From Vibrio maritimus (lineage in GTDB: Bacteria > Pseudomonadota > Gammaproteobacteria > Enterobacterales > Vibrionaceae), in contig BBMT01000025.1 in the NCBI GenBank assembly GCA_000755425.1, forward strand, positions 1 through 34,398: a DNA stretch of 34,398 nucleotides. The letters run 5' to 3'. The notes beneath the pieces were generated by a model. It was given only the letters and a program-made list of their open reading frames with translations, did not search any database and was not told the DNA's origin. A program made the translations under genes and the position numbers. Of the stretch, positions 25,572 to 34,361 are shown one piece after another. Each line of letters starts with the position of its first letter. Position 1 is the stretch's first letter.

Positions 25572-26308
25572 ATGATGAACCTTGAAGCAAAATTGCCTTA
25601 GTAACAGGTGCAAGCCGTGGTATTGGTCGCTCAATTGCTGAGCTACTGGTCGAGCGCGGTGCAACGGTAATTGGTACAGCTACGTCAGAGAACGGCGCAG
25701 CAGCAATCAGCGAATATTTAGGTGAGAACGGTAAAGGTCTAGCACTAAACGTGACAGATACCGACTCAATCGAAGCCGTTCTTAAGCAAATTAATGAAGA
25801 ATTCGGTGCTATCGACATTCTAGTTAACAACGCTGGTATCACTCGAGACAACCTTCTAATGCGTATGAAGGACGATGAGTGGACGGATATCATGGACACG
25901 AACCTAACGTCTATCTTCCGCCTGTCTAAAGCGGTACTACGTGGCATGATGAAGAAACGTCAAGGCCGTATTATCAACGTAGGCTCTGTTGTGGGCACTA
26001 TGGGTAATGCAGGTCAAACAAACTACGCAGCAGCAAAAGCAGGCGTTATCGGCTTTACCAAGTCTATGGCACGTGAAGTTGCTTCACGTGGTGTAACAGT
26101 AAACACAGTTGCACCTGGTTTTATTGAAACAGACATGACAAAAGCACTGAATGATGAGCAACGAGCTGCTACACTAGCGAACGTGCCTGCTGGCCGTTTG
26201 GGTGACCCTCGTGAAATCGCTTCAGCTGTTGCATTTCTTGCATCGCCAGAAGCGGCATACATCACAGGTGAGACTCTTCACGTAAATGGTGGCATGTACA
26301 TGGTTTGA
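25572..26308 (+). CDS. fabG: 3-oxoacyl-ACP reductase FabG (single-base frameshift)
   Basis: The repaired protein has 245 residues (E. coli 244). It starts MMNLEGKIALVTGASRGIG, the SDR cofactor-binding motif. The catalytic residues lie in NNAGITRDNL, NVGSVVGTMG (Ser) and YAAAKAG (Tyr and Lys). It reduces beta-ketoacyl-ACP with NADPH. One G is missing at 25587 (CTTGAAGCAAA instead of CTTGAAGGCAAA), so the raw frame stops after nine codons; simple gene finders would begin this gene about 60 codons late, at 25751. FabG is essential in most bacteria, which supports an error in the sequence. GGAAT lies before the ATG. Confidence 0.94.
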
Positions 26309-26470
26309 TCTGTGCAACATTTGTGCATGATTTAAGTCAAAAATGTGCTGAATTTCGGTTAAATTCGCTAAAATTGTGGTTTGACCAGCAAGGACCCCCT
26401 TGCAACTTTCAACAGTTCGAATAAACTACGGAAACATCGCATAGAGCGAAATCTGTAAAGGAAAATTAAA
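26309..26470 (+). promoter_or_regulatory. fabG-acpP spacer with likely separate acpP promoter
   Basis: A 162-base gap in an otherwise tight operon, AT-rich in its first part, with a weak -10 candidate TAAAAT at 26369-26374. A private promoter is expected because ACP is needed in large excess, but no strong -35 is visible. Confidence 0.3.
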
Positions 26471-26704
26471 ATGAGCAACATCGAAGAACGCGTAAAGAAA
26501 ATCATTGTTGAACAGCTAGGTGTAGACGAAGCAGAAGTTAAAAACGAAGCTTCTTTCGTTGACGATCTAGGTGCTGACTCTCTAGACACAGTTGAGCTAG
26601 TAATGGCTCTAGAAGAGGAATTCGACACTGAGATTCCTGATGAAGAAGCTGAGAAGATCACTACTGTTCAAGCTGCTATCGACTACGTAAACAGCGCTCA
26701 GTAA
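26471..26704 (+). CDS. acpP: Acyl carrier protein
   Basis: The protein has 77 residues, acidic, and intact. The phosphopantetheine attachment site is S37 in [18 protein letters not shown]. It carries growing acyl chains for fatty-acid synthesis and for PlsX/PlsB. AAGGAAAAT precedes the ATG. Codon use is strongly biased, as expected for one of the most abundant proteins. A hairpin follows in the acpP-fabF gap, so the transcript may be partly ended here. Confidence 0.97.
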
Positions 26705-26715
26705 TATCTCTTTCT

Positions 26716-26746
26716 AGGCGGCCACCATGGCCGCCTGTGTTTTTTT
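26716..26746 (+). terminator. Terminator or attenuator between acpP and fabF
   Basis: AGGCGGCC pairs with GGCCGCCT around ACCAT, followed by TGTG and seven Ts. It would uncouple the high acpP output from fabF. Confidence 0.85.
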
Positions 26747-26800
26747 AAAACGTCTTCTATCCTTTCAAAATAGAATCACAAATATCCCGGAGAAAAAATC

Positions 26801-28042
26801 GTGTCCAAGCGTCGTGTTGTTGTCACTGGCATGGGTATGTTGTCACCGGTAGGCAACACCGTAGAATCTTCATGGAAAGCCCTTCTTGAGGGCAAGAGTG
26901 GTATCGTAAATATTGATCATTTCGATACAACCGATTTCTCAACTCGTTTCGCAGGCTTAGTTAAAGACTTTGACGGCAGTGAGTATGTGTCTAAAAAAGA
27001 TGCCAAGAAAATGGATTTGTTTATCCAGTACGGCATCGTGGCAGGTATGCACGCTCTTAAAGACTCAGGTCTAGAAGTCACACCAGAAAACCAGCACCGT
27101 GTCGGTGTTGCGATTGGTTCTGGTATTGGCGGTCTTGACCTCATCGAAGCGGGACATCAAGCGTTGGTATCGAAAGGCCCTCGTCGCGTAAGCCCTTTCT
27201 TTGTTCCTTCGACTATTGTAAACATGGTTGCTGGCCAACTTTCTATTCTTGCTGGGTTACGTGGTCCTAACATCGCTATTTCAACAGCGTGTACTACAGG
27301 TTTGCATAACATCGGCCATGCAGCGCGCATGATCGCATACGGCGATGCGGAAGCTATGGTTGCGGGCGGCTCTGAGAAGGCGTCTACACCACTAGGTATG
27401 GCTGGCTTCGGTGCTGCTAAAGCGCTGTCGACTCGTAACGATGAGCCACAAAAAGCATCACGCCCTTGGGATGTGGATCGCGATGGTTTCGTACTAGGTG
27501 ATGGCGCGGGCATGATCGTACTAGAAGAGTACGAACACGCAAAAGCACGCGGTGCTAAGATCTATGCAGAGCTTGTTGGCTTTGGTATGAGCGGTGACGC
27601 TTACCACATGACATCTCCAAGCGAAGATGGTTCTGGTGGCGCACTAGCAATGGAAGCGGCACTTCGTGATGCAGGTCTTACAGGCGAACAAATCGGTTAT
27701 GTAAACGCACACGGTACGTCAACACCTGCGGGTGACGTGGCTGAAATCAAAGGCATTAAACGTGCACTTGGTGAAGAAGGCTCGAAGAAGGTATTGGTGT
27801 CGTCTACAAAATCGATGACTGGCCACCTTCTTGGCGCAGCAGGTTCTGCAGAAGCGATTATCACAATTATGTCGCTAGTTGACCAAATCGTGCCACCAAC
27901 GATTAACCTAGATAATCCAGACCCAGAGATCGATGTGGACCTAGTCCCACATACTGCGCGCAAAGTGGAAATGGAATACGCACTGTGTAACTCGTTCGGT
28001 TTTGGCGGTACAAACGGCTCACTTATCTTTAAAAAGATGTAA
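26801..28042 (+). CDS. fabF: Beta-ketoacyl-ACP synthase II, FabF
   Basis: The protein has 413 residues and is intact. The Cys-His-His triad is seen as STACTTGLHNIG, NAHGTSTPAGD and STKSMTGHLLGAAG; the C-terminus GFGGTNGSLIF is typical. It elongates acyl-ACP by two carbons and controls cis-vaccenate content with temperature in E. coli. A GTG at 26801 starts the gene, with GGAG about 8 bases before it. Terminators on both sides suggest it is regulated partly apart from acpP and pabC. Confidence 0.97.
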   Translation: MSKRRVVVTGMGMLSPVGNTVESSWKALLEGKSGIVNIDHFDTTDFSTRFAGLVKDFDGSEYVSKKDAKKMDLFIQYGIVAGMHALKDSGLEVTPENQHRVGVAIGSGIGGLDLIEAGHQALVSKGPRRVSPFFVPSTIVNMVAGQLSILAGLRGPNIAISTACTTGLHNIGHAARMIAYGDAEAMVAGGSEKASTPLGMAGFGAAKALSTRNDEPQKASRPWDVDRDGFVLGDGAGMIVLEEYEHAKARGAKIYAELVGFGMSGDAYHMTSPSEDGSGGALAMEAALRDAGLTGEQIGYVNAHGTSTPAGDVAEIKGIKRALGEEGSKKVLVSSTKSMTGHLLGAAGSAEAIITIMSLVDQIVPPTINLDNPDPEIDVDLVPHTARKVEMEYALCNSFGFGGTNGSLIFKKM

Positions 28043-28074
28043 ACTCTATTCATTGAGATAAGAGACTTGTATTT

Positions 28075-28114
28075 AAACGGCTTGATGCTTAGCATTGAGC
28101 CGTTTTGTTATTTT
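28075..28114 (+). terminator. Terminator between fabF and pabC
   Basis: AAACGGCT pairs with AGCCGTTT, with an inner ATGC/GCAT pair and a small internal loop, followed by TGTTATTTT. It is imperfect, so read-through into pabC is likely. Confidence 0.6.
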
Positions 28115-28125
28115 AAGGGAACAGT

Positions 28126-28931
28126 ATGCATTGGCGCGATGGTCGGCCTGTCGAAAGGATTTCGGTAAGTGACAGAAGTTTTCAATACGGTGACGGCTGC
28201 TTTACAACCATATTGACTCGAGATGGCAAACTCCAACTCTGGGAGCAGCACGTGAAGCGTATGGAACGGGCGCTTGAAGCGTTGCGTATTGAGCCTGTAG
28301 AGTGGCATGCTCTGCGGGAAGACATCGAAAGCCGGGCACTTCCACACCCACAAGCGGGTATCAAACTTCACGTGAGTCGTGGAGAGGGTGGACGAGGCTA
28401 TAGTGCCAAGTTAAACCAGGTCCTTTCATTACGATAAGCTGCTTTGAATATCCGGAAAAATATAACGAACTTCGAGAAAAAGGCCTAGAACTTACGGTAT
28501 CAGAGGTTGTGTTGGGTCATAGTCCGTTATTGGCTGGCTTGAAACACAATAATCGACTTGAGCAAGTTTTGGCGAAATCTGATGTGGAAAATGCGGGCTA
28601 TCTAGACGGTATCGTCCTCGATTTGGAGGCGAATGTCATAGAAACCACAATGGCGAATCTGTTTTGGGTTAAGTCTCAGCAGCTGTTTACCCCTGACCTT
28701 TCGCTTGCGGGTGTTTCCGGTGTTATGCGTGAGCAAGTACTTGATGCAATGCGCTCACTTGGCTACTCAGCGACCGTGGGTCAGTTTCCTCTCGAGGCGG
28801 TTCTAGATGCCGATGAGGTTTTCGTTACCAATTGTATTTTAGGGGTTGCGCCTGTCATAAAAATTAGGGAAGTTGAGTTTGTTAAAGGCTCACTAACAAA
28901 ACAGATTCAGGAGAAGTTAAGTCTGTGCTAA
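28126..28931 (+). CDS. pabC: Aminodeoxychorismate lyase PabC (single-base frameshift)
   Basis: The repaired protein has 268 residues (E. coli 269). It is a fold-type IV PLP enzyme: SDRSFQYGDGCFTTI near the N-terminus, KLHVSRGEGGRGY, LKHNNRLEQVLA (region of the PLP lysine in the family is around K140 here), and TMANLFWV. It releases pyruvate from 4-amino-4-deoxychorismate to give p-aminobenzoate for folate. The frame breaks at 28420: AACCAGGTCC should read AACCAGGGTCC, giving LNQGPFITISCFEYPEKYNE, with all bases to 28509 coding. Its stop overlaps the mltG start by 7 bases, so the two are coupled. Confidence 0.9.
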
Positions 28932-29941
28932 AGAAGTTTGTATTACTCGTCATTGTGCTGTGTGCGATAGCCGCTGGCGGCTTTGTGTATGTAAAGAACA
29001 GTGTTGAAACATTTATCACTCAACCACTCAATATCGAACAGTCTGAGTTGGTAACTGTTCAGCGCGGGAATAGTCTCAATACGATAATAGGTAAATTTGT
29101 CGCCAACCAATGGATCGAACCAACAGATTTCGAGTCATTAATTCGTCGTTTCCACCCTGAGCTTACCCAGATCAAAGTTGGAACATTTGAGCTTAAGCCG
29201 GGTATGAATTTCGAGCAGGCGATAAACGAAATCATCCAAGGTCAAGAGTATCAACTTGCTATTACCTTTATCGAAGGCTCCACGTTTAAAGAATGGCGTC
29301 AGCAATTTGCAATTGCTGAACATCTGGAACATGCAACGGAAGAAATGACAGAGGTCGAAATTGCCAAGGCTCTGGGTATTGAACATGAAAAGCTTGAAGG
29401 CTTGTTCCTTGCAGAAACGTATCACTATTCGGTTGGTGATAGCGATCTGGATATCTTAAAACGTGCTAATGGCAAACTTGAAAAAATACTCAACGAGAGT
29501 TGGGAGCAGAAACAAGATAAACTGCCGCTAAAAAATCAGTACGAAGCGCTAATTTTAGCCTCAATCATTGAGAAAGAGACCTCGGTTCCGTCTGAGCGTG
29601 AACGTGTCGCATCAGTGTTCGTGAATCGTTTGAACAAAGGTATGCGTCTTCAAACTGACCCAACAGTCATTTACGGCATGGGCGATAGATACGATGGCAA
29701 TATCCGCAAGAAAGACCTTCGTGAGCGTACGCCTTACAATACCTATGTTATCAATGGACTGCCACCAACGCCGATTGCGATGCCAGGCAAAGCATCTATC
29801 ATGGCGTCAGTGAATCCAGAAGACAGCAACTATCTCTATTTTGTTGCTAGCGGCACTGGCGGCCATGTTTTTTCTAAGAACTTACGCGACCACAATCGAG
29901 CGGTCCAACAGTATTTAAAACAGTTAAGAAGTCGAAAATGA
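28925..29941 (+). CDS. mltG: Endolytic murein transglycosylase MltG (YceG)
   Basis: The protein has 338 residues (E. coli 340). A single N-terminal transmembrane helix (FVLLVIVLCAIAAGGFVYV) puts the rest in the periplasm. A LysM-like part is followed by the YceG catalytic domain with IIEKETSVPSERE; the catalytic Glu is E218. QTDPTVIYG and TPYNTYVINGLPPTPI are further family blocks. It cuts nascent glycan strands inside the chain and so sets their length. The GTG at 28925 overlaps the pabC stop. Its own stop overlaps a possible early tmk start by 4 bases. Confidence 0.95.
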   Translation: MLKKFVLLVIVLCAIAAGGFVYVKNSVETFITQPLNIEQSELVTVQRGNSLNTIIGKFVANQWIEPTDFESLIRRFHPELTQIKVGTFELKPGMNFEQAINEIIQGQEYQLAITFIEGSTFKEWRQQFAIAEHLEHATEEMTEVEIAKALGIEHEKLEGLFLAETYHYSVGDSDLDILKRANGKLEKILNESWEQKQDKLPLKNQYEALILASIIEKETSVPSERERVASVFVNRLNKGMRLQTDPTVIYGMGDRYDGNIRKKDLRERTPYNTYVINGLPPTPIAMPGKASIMASVNPEDSNYLYFVASGTGGHVFSKNLRDHNRAVQQYLKQLRSRK

Positions 29942-29955
29942 ACCAAGGTAGATTG

Positions 29956-30588
29956 ATGAACCCAGGTAAATTTATAGTTATTGAAGGCCTGGAAGGCGCA
30001 GGAAAAAGTTCTGCGATTAATGTTCTTCGTGAAGAACTGGATGCTGCAGGCATTGGACATATTGAGAATACTCGTGAGCCCGGCGGTACTGTACTGGCAG
30101 AAAAGATGCGAGCCTTGGTTAAAGAAGAGCAGCCTGGTGAAGCGTTGCAAGATCGCTCCGAGCTTCTATTGATGTATGCTGCTCGTATTCAACTAGTAGA
30201 AACTGTGATTAAGCCAGCGTTGCAAAAGGGCGCTTGGGTAATAGGGGATCGTCATGATCTATCATCACAGGCGTATCAGGGTGGCGGTCGTCAAATTGAC
30301 GCCGATATTATGTCGTCGCTAAAGCAGATTGCACTTGGTAGCTTTAAGCCTGACTTTACTTTGTATTTAGACATTGAGCCACGTCTCGGTCTAGAGCGTG
30401 CTCGTGGACGCGGTGAACTGGATCGAATAGAAAAAATGGATATTAGCTTTTTTGAGCGTACTCGTGACCGATACTTGAATTTAGCGAGTGAGGATTCGAG
30501 CATTGTCACGATTGATGCCAGCCAAGACATCGATTCGGTTCAAGCGGATATTCGCCAAGCAGTTAAAACTTGGCTAGCACAGCAGTAG
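29956..30588 (+). CDS. tmk: Thymidylate kinase
   Basis: The protein has 210 residues (E. coli 213). The P-loop is GLEGAGKS, the DR-motif is DRHDLSSQAYQGGGRQ, and the LID region is RARGRGELDRIE. It phosphorylates dTMP to dTDP. The ATG at 29956 is chosen because AAGG (29945-29948) sits 7 bases upstream and the homologous proteins start just before KFIVIEG. An alternative ATG at 29938 overlaps the mltG stop (ATGA) and would add six residues. It lies in the mltG-tmk-holB row that is conserved in Gammaproteobacteria. Confidence 0.95.
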   Translation: MNPGKFIVIEGLEGAGKSSAINVLREELDAAGIGHIENTREPGGTVLAEKMRALVKEEQPGEALQDRSELLLMYAARIQLVETVIKPALQKGAWVIGDRHDLSSQAYQGGGRQIDADIMSSLKQIALGSFKPDFTLYLDIEPRLGLERARGRGELDRIEKMDISFFERTRDRYLNLASEDSSIVTIDASQDIDSVQADIRQAVKTWLAQQ

Positions 30589-30596
30589 GGAAGGTT

Positions 30597-31550
30597 ATGC
30601 ACGCGTATCCTTGGCACACGGTAGTTTGGCAGCAACTTAAGTCCAACCTGGAACGAGGTCACATCTCGGGGGCGATGCTATTGCAGGCAAAACCGGGTCT
30701 GGCGCCTCAAGCATTAATAGATCGCTATGTTAGCGGTTTGATGTGTGAAAATGATGCGTCTGAGCCGTGTGGGTTCTGTCATGCCTGTAGCTTAATCACT
30801 TCAGAATCTCACCCTGACGTACATATGGTTTTGCCCGAGAAGGATAAGAAGACGCTTTCTGTAGAGCAAATACGCCAAGCCAATAAGTGGGCACTAGAAT
30901 CCTCCCAATTTGGGGGCTATCGCGTGATAGTGATTCCACAAGCAGAGCGTATGAATGCCTCTGCCGCCAATGCTTTGTTAAAAACGCTTGAAGAGCCACC
31001 AAGTGCCTGTGTGTTTATTCTGTCAACGGACAACGCACAACGTTTACTCCCGACAATTAGAAGTCGTTGTGAGGCTTGGCCTATTGCTGCACCGACACAG
31101 CAAGTCGCTTGTGAGTGGGTGACTCAGCAAGTTAGTAAAGAGGTGTCACCTCAAGTTGCTTACCTGTGTCAGAGTGAACCTCTAGTGATGAAGGCTTTTA
31201 TTGAGCAAGGGCATGAGAAAGTCTTTAAAGGCCTACTTGAGTCTTTTATCCAAGTCGTAACTAACGGCCAAACCGACGTGTCGTCGTGGATGACGACCTT
31301 GATTAAAAGTGATGTGGCTGTCGATGTTCAGCTTTCTTGGCTGTGGCTAGTATTGGTTAATGCTCAAAAACAAGCACTCGGTGTCACCGATGATACGACA
31401 ATATCCGAGGCCAAGCAGTTAGCGGCACATTTCGATTATCAAACCTTGTATCAACAAGCTCAGGCGTTGTCAGAGTTAAAGCAACAACTGTCGGTTTCTA
31501 GTGGCCTCAATACTGAACTCTTGATGACGAATTGGCTATATCGTTTTTAG
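30597..31550 (+). CDS. holB: DNA polymerase III delta-prime subunit HolB
   Basis: The protein has 317 residues (E. coli 334). It is part of the clamp loader. The zinc-binding cluster C-x8-C-x2-C-x2-C is at about residues 49-64 (MCENDASEPCGFCHACS). Motifs SVEQIRQANKWA, NALLKTLEEPP and STDNAQRLLPTIRSRC (sensor 1 region with SRC) follow. As expected for delta-prime, the P-loop is degenerate. The ATG at 30597 has a GGGAAGG ribosome site; nine in-frame codons upstream lie inside tmk and are not supported. It starts 8 bases after tmk. Confidence 0.93.
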   Translation: MHAYPWHTVVWQQLKSNLERGHISGAMLLQAKPGLAPQALIDRYVSGLMCENDASEPCGFCHACSLITSESHPDVHMVLPEKDKKTLSVEQIRQANKWALESSQFGGYRVIVIPQAERMNASAANALLKTLEEPPSACVFILSTDNAQRLLPTIRSRCEAWPIAAPTQQVACEWVTQQVSKEVSPQVAYLCQSEPLVMKAFIEQGHEKVFKGLLESFIQVVTNGQTDVSSWMTTLIKSDVAVDVQLSWLWLVLVNAQKQALGVTDDTTISEAKQLAAHFDYQTLYQQAQALSELKQQLSVSSGLNTELLMTNWLYRF

Positions 31551-31684
31551 TTGCTTAATTTTCGTCTCGTTCTAACTTTCAATACGGTTTTGGTCTACCC
31601 TATGGGATAGGCCAATGCCGATTGTCTAACTTCATACCAACGCCGTATCCCTCAAATTTTTCATAGTTAATTAAGTAAATTATT

Positions 31685-32452
31685 ATGTTTGTAGATTCAC
31701 ATTGCCATCTTGATAAGCTCAACTACGACGAGCTACACGACGGTATTCAAGACGTTCTCAATAAAGCTAAAGCAGCAAACGTCGAACAGCTCTTATCCGT
31801 TGGTGTTACCTTGGATTCTTTTCCTGCGATGATGGAGCTAATCAAACCCTACCCTCAAATTATGGCATCTTGTGGCGTTCACCCTTTGGACGTAGAAAGT
31901 GATTTCTCTCTAGAACAGTTTAAACGCTACGTGGCTGACGAACGTGTTGTGGCTGTTGGTGAAACGGGTCTGGACTATCACTACCAGCCAGACACTGCAG
32001 AACTTCAGAAACGTCGCTTTGAGCAGCAAGTTGACGTTGCTGTTGACGTGAATAAACCACTCATCATACATACTCGCAATGCACGTCAAGACACACTCGA
32101 TATACTAAAAAAAGGCCACGCAGAGCGTTGTGGTGGCGTTATCCATTGCTTTACGGAAGACTTGTCTTTCGCGGAAGCTGCTATGGAATTGGGCTTTTAT
32201 ATCTCGATTTCCGGTATTGTTACCTTCAGACAAGCAAAAGAACTCAAAGAAGTCGTGAAACAATTACCGTTAGAGCGCCTACTTATTGAGACAGATTCAC
32301 CGTACCTTGCACCGATCCCGCACCGCGGAAAAGAGAACCAACCAGCGTATGTAGTCGAAGTTGCGGCCTACATTGCGCAGCTAAAAGGGCTGTCATTGTC
32401 TGAGGTTGCTGAAAAAACCAGCAAAAACTACCGAGATCTTTTTTTGAGGTAG
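31685..32452 (+). CDS. ycfH: TatD-family metal-dependent hydrolase (YcfH)
   Basis: The protein has 255 residues (E. coli YcfH 265). The metal ligands are visible: DSHCHLD at the N-terminus, VGETGLDYH, IIHTRNA, HCFTED and ETDSPYLAP. It is a TIM-barrel hydrolase; relatives act as DNases, and YcfH has also been linked to D-aminoacyl and RNA processing, so the natural substrate is open. The gap of 134 bases from holB is larger than the spacing elsewhere in the cluster. A terminator follows and ends the unit. Confidence 0.92.
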   Translation: MFVDSHCHLDKLNYDELHDGIQDVLNKAKAANVEQLLSVGVTLDSFPAMMELIKPYPQIMASCGVHPLDVESDFSLEQFKRYVADERVVAVGETGLDYHYQPDTAELQKRRFEQQVDVAVDVNKPLIIHTRNARQDTLDILKKGHAERCGGVIHCFTEDLSFAEAAMELGFYISISGIVTFRQAKELKEVVKQLPLERLLIETDSPYLAPIPHRGKENQPAYVVEVAAYIAQLKGLSLSEVAEKTSKNYRDLFLR

Positions 32453-32482
32453 GAAATAACAACTCTGACACATGTGGTTATG

Positions 32483-32507
32483 AAAGGCGCAATTTGCGCC
32501 TTTTTTG
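32483..32507 (+). terminator. Terminator of the fab-tatD unit
   Basis: AAAGGCGCA pairs with TGCGCCTTT around ATT, followed by six Ts. Confidence 0.92.
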
Positions 32508-32625
32508 TCGAAAAAAATTGAAAAGTTCAAATAAATTTAATGTTAACGATTTCTGTTGAGAGAAAAGAGGTGATTCTGCACAAACTGTAATTATGTTACG
32601 TAAAATAACTTAGAGGCCTATTTTA

Positions 32626-32653
32626 TTCACCCAGTAAAATTAATTGATATAAT
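32626..32653 (+). promoter_or_regulatory. Candidate promoter of ptsG
   Basis: TTCACC, 16 bases, then a perfect TATAAT (32648-32653). It would give a leader of about 248 bases. Confidence 0.45.
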
Positions 32654-32714
32654 TATTTTATGGTTAAATATCAATTATTTATGTGCACTGAAAACCATTA
32701 CACGAGCCCGTTTG

Positions 32715-32736
32715 AAACGTGATCTATGCGTAGTTT
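32715..32736. promoter_or_regulatory. Possible degenerate CRP site near ptsG
   Basis: AAACGTGATCTA matches 11 of 12 positions of one CRP half-site (AAATGTGATCTA); the other half (TGCGTAGTTT) is poor. Its place downstream of the promoter candidate is not typical of activation. Confidence 0.2.
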
Positions 32737-32907
32737 TGAAACTAAATTTCGTAAGTGTGTAGAAACCTTGAGTGCCATCAAGATATATTTAGAGGCAGAA
32801 AATATAATTCGAATCGTGGTTACATTTTCTATGGGTGCTAACATTTAGGCTACGGGGGTGTGCCGTTAGAGCCCATAAATACTAATAACTTTATCAGGAG
32901 CATAAAC

Positions 32908-34340
32908 ATGTTTAAGAACCTTTTTGCTAACCTGCAAAAAGTTGGTAAGTCTCTGATGCTACCAGTATCGGTACTACCAGTTGCAGGTATTCTACTTGGG
33001 GTAGGTGCTGCCAACCTTGGCTTCATTCCAGATGTGGTTTCTAACCTTATGGAACAAGCTGGTGGTTCAGTATTCGGCCAAATGGCACTGCTATTCGCAG
33101 TAGGTGTAGCACTTGGCTTCACTAACAACGACGGTGTTGCAGGTCTAGCGGCAATCGTTGGTTACGGCATCATGACTGCAACGCTAAGCGTTATGGCTGG
33201 TGTTATGGGCGTTGAGAAAATCGATACAGGTGTACTAGGTGGTATCCTTGTCGGTGGTGTGGCTGCTTGGGCATTCAACCGTTTCTTCAAAATCCAACTT
33301 CCAGAGTACCTTGCTTCTTCGCTGGTAAGCGTGCTGTGCCAATCATCACTGGTTTTACTGCAATCGCGCTTGGTATCGTACTGTCTATCGTATGGCCACC
33401 AATCGGTTCAGCAATTGGTGCATTCTCTCACTGGGCTGCAGAGCAAAACCCACAACTAGCATTCGGTATCTACGGTGTTGTTGAGCGTTCTCTAATCCCA
33501 TTCGGTCTACACCACGTTTGGAACGTACCATTCTTCTTCGAAGCAGGTACTTGTGTGAATGCTGCAGGCGAAACTCAAAACGGCGTACTAACTTGTTACC
33601 TAGTTGCAGACGAAGCGTCTCGTGCTGCTGGTAATGGCTTCGGTCAGCTAGCGGGTGGTTACATGTTCAAGATGTTCGGTCTACCAGCTGCTGCAATCGC
33701 TATTGCACACTGTGCTAAGCCTGAGAACCGCGCTAAAGTTATGGGTATCATGGCTTCTGCTGCTCTAACATCGTTCCTAACAGGTATTACTGAGCCAATC
33801 GAATTCTCGTTCCTATTCGTAGCGCCAGTACTATACGGAATTCACGCTCTACTAGCTGGTTCTGCATACGTTGTTGCAAACACTCTAGGTTTTGTACACG
33901 GTACTTCATTCTCACACGGTCTAATCGACTTCCTAGTTCTGTCTGGTAACTCTCAGAAACTAGGCCTGATGATCGGTGTTGGTCTAGTATACGCAGCAAT
34001 CTACTACTTCGTATTCCGCACAGTAATCACTGCAATGGATCTTAAGACTCCAGGTCGTGAAGACGAAACTGAAGAAGCAGGTGCAGCAGTTTCTGGTAAC
34101 GAAATGGCTGGTGAACTAGTTGCAGCGTTTGGCGGTAAAGCTAACATCACAGGTCTAGATGCATGTATCACACGTCTACGTGTTGCTGTAGCAGACACTG
34201 AAATCGTTGACCAAGACAAGCTTAAGCAACTTGGTGCAGCAGGTGTAGTTGTAGTATCTGGTGGTGTTCAAGCTATCTTCGGTACTAAGTCTGACAACCT
34301 GAAAACAGATATGGATGAGTGGATTCGTAACCACGGCTAA
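32908..34340 (+). CDS. ptsG: PTS glucose-specific transporter EIICB-Glc (single-base frameshift)
   Basis: The repaired protein has 477 residues, the same length as E. coli PtsG. The EIIC membrane domain starts FANLQKVGKSLMLPVSVLPVAGILLGVG and includes NNDGVAGLAAIVGYG, FGIYGVVERSLIPFGLHHVWN and GITEPIEFSFLF. The EIIB domain follows (about 390-477) with the phosphorylated Cys in LDACITRLRV. It takes up and phosphorylates glucose. The frame breaks at 33313: TACCTTGCTTC should read TACCTTGGCTTC, giving LPEYLGFFAGKRAVPI. AGGAG at 32896-32900 precedes the ATG. Codon use is strongly biased. Confidence 0.95.
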
Positions 34341-34361
34341 TCAGCTCAATCCAAAATGAAC

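Larger units (their letters stand above)
32453..32907. other. Intergenic region tatD-ptsG
   Basis: These 455 bases carry no gene. They hold the tatD terminator, a promoter candidate, a possible CRP half-site and a leader of roughly 250 bases before ptsG. Confidence 0.6.

Noticed and set aside
24100..25600. Fatty-acid genes as true pseudogenes, with a second fab set elsewhere
   Set aside because: Reading the frames with one added base gives perfectly conserved proteins with no other damage; real decay would leave more mutations, and all lesions share the same type.
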